Shown here: positions 4,635 to 5,105 of the stretch, in pieces | Layout of the letters: each line of letters starts with the position of its first letter | Numbering within the stretch: position 1 is the first letter of the stretch | NCBI GenBank assembly: GCA_031255355.1 | Contig: JAIRSR010000202.1 | Coordinates: 1-5,105, forward strand | DNA from: Clostridiales bacterium | GTDB lineage: Bacteria; Bacillota; Clostridia; Monoglobales; Firm-18 | Direction of reading: 5' to 3' | Length of the DNA stretch: 5,105 nucleotides | Notes under the pieces: generated by a model | What the model was told of the DNA's origin: nothing | Seen by the model: the letters and a program-made list of their open reading frames with translations, nothing else | The model's database searches: none | Position numbers and translations under genes: made by a program

Positions 4635-5105
4635 ATGAAAAACACATTAAAATTAGTATGGCTATCCACTCTATTAATGGCAATGCTTTTTGTATTTGGC
4701 ATTCAAACAGCAATGGCATATTCGCCGCGCAGTGCGGAAAGTATTGAGGAATTGCAAATGTTAGGGCTTGACGACGAGGAAATTGCTTACGCTTACCGTA
4801 TGGGGAATCACAAAATCGCGCCCAATATTGTGTTGGAACAACGTGATCCCTCCGAACCCGGCGGCGCACCGAGCGGACAAATAGGCGATACTCATTATGC
4901 TGCTGTTCCGTCTATGGGAAATATCGATATTCTTGTGCTAATGATTGACTTCCCGGGGAATAGAGGAGATGCGGACGCAGTCACGAATACTCGCGCGTTA
5001 ATGTTCGGGAACGGTTTGCGTGGTAGTGACGGCAAAATTCTAAACCAACCGTATGAAAGTTTGAAAAACTATTATGCCCGTTCGTCATATAATAAGTTAA
5101 TAATC
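4635..5105 (+). CDS. Secreted M6-family metalloprotease (N-terminal part, truncated by window end)
   Basis: The first 157 residues of an exported protein are visible, with no stop before the window ends. Residues 1-28 are a Sec signal peptide (MKNTLK, a long hydrophobic core, then AMA before Tyr29). Residues about 33-95 look like a short propeptide or linker containing a Pro/Gly stretch (DPSEPGGAPSG). From about 96 the pattern matches the start of the M6 (immune-inhibitor-A-like) metalloprotease domain: a GNIDILVLMIDFP strand (95-107), ALMFGN (121-126), then SLKNYYARSSYNKLII (142-157), the family's conserved YY...S block. The zinc-binding HExxH motif normally comes later and lies outside the window, so catalytic competence cannot be judged. 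M6 proteases are secreted and degrade host or environmental proteins. The signal-peptide codons are AT-richer than those of the genes on the left. It has its own promoter and is transcribed away from cdd. Confidence 0.8.
   Translation, partial: MKNTLKLVWLSTLLMAMLFVFGIQTAMAYSPRSAESIEELQMLGLDDEEIAYAYRMGNHKIAPNIVLEQRDPSEPGGAPSGQIGDTHYAAVPSMGNIDILVLMIDFPGNRGDADAVTNTRALMFGNGLRGSDGKILNQPYESLKNYYARSSYNKLII

Noticed and set aside
4633..4869. Minus-strand frame of 78 codons across the protease start
   Set aside because: It is antisense to a signal peptide and mature N-terminus with a strong promoter and RBS; no independent support.

Overview
The window looks like chromosomal DNA from a Gram-positive bacterium of the Bacillota, most likely an uncultured member of the Clostridia. 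The reasons are strong AGGAGG-type ribosome binding sites, consensus sigma-A promoters, a lipoprotein with a Firmicutes-style lipobox, the clostridial form of uridine phosphorylase, and a secreted M6-type protease start. Coding DNA from about 199 to 4304 is GC-rich, with many GCG, GGC and CGC codons. The spacer at about 4380-4634 and the start of the last gene are clearly more AT-rich. This taxonomic guess rests on gene style only.

Layout. (1) 1-198: a short leader with a near-perfect sigma-A promoter (TTGAAA-N17-TATAAT). (2) 199-2733, plus strand: a two-gene unit made of a secreted NAGPA-type phosphodiester glycosidase with an Ig-like segment and a decayed metallophosphoesterase-like C-terminus, followed by a four-helix GtrA-family membrane protein. 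Both families are associated with surface polysaccharide or wall-glycan work. (3) 2681-2733: a convergent junction. An 11-bp hairpin lies inside the last codons of the GtrA gene, and the two convergent stop codons share two bases. (4) 4304-2730, minus strand: a pyrimidine-salvage operon of cytidine deaminase, uridine phosphorylase (overlapping it) and a small repeat-bearing lipoprotein. Cytidine is deaminated to uridine, which is phosphorolysed to uracil and ribose-1-phosphate. The lipoprotein's part in this is unknown. (5) 4305-4634: a divergent regulatory spacer with two well-formed promoters facing apart, three dyad-symmetric elements and a direct repeat in the cdd leader. (6) 4635 to the window end: the start of a secreted M6-family metalloprotease gene, cut off before its zinc site.

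I see no mobile element, CRISPR array, tRNA or rRNA. Nothing here is convincingly a new multi-gene system. The points most worth a second look are the structured divergent spacer, including a hairpin that holds an alternative in-frame start for the protease; the NAGPA protein with a probable pseudo-phosphoesterase tail; the GtrA tail encoded by a hairpin; and the unexplained lipoprotein in the pyrimidine operon.
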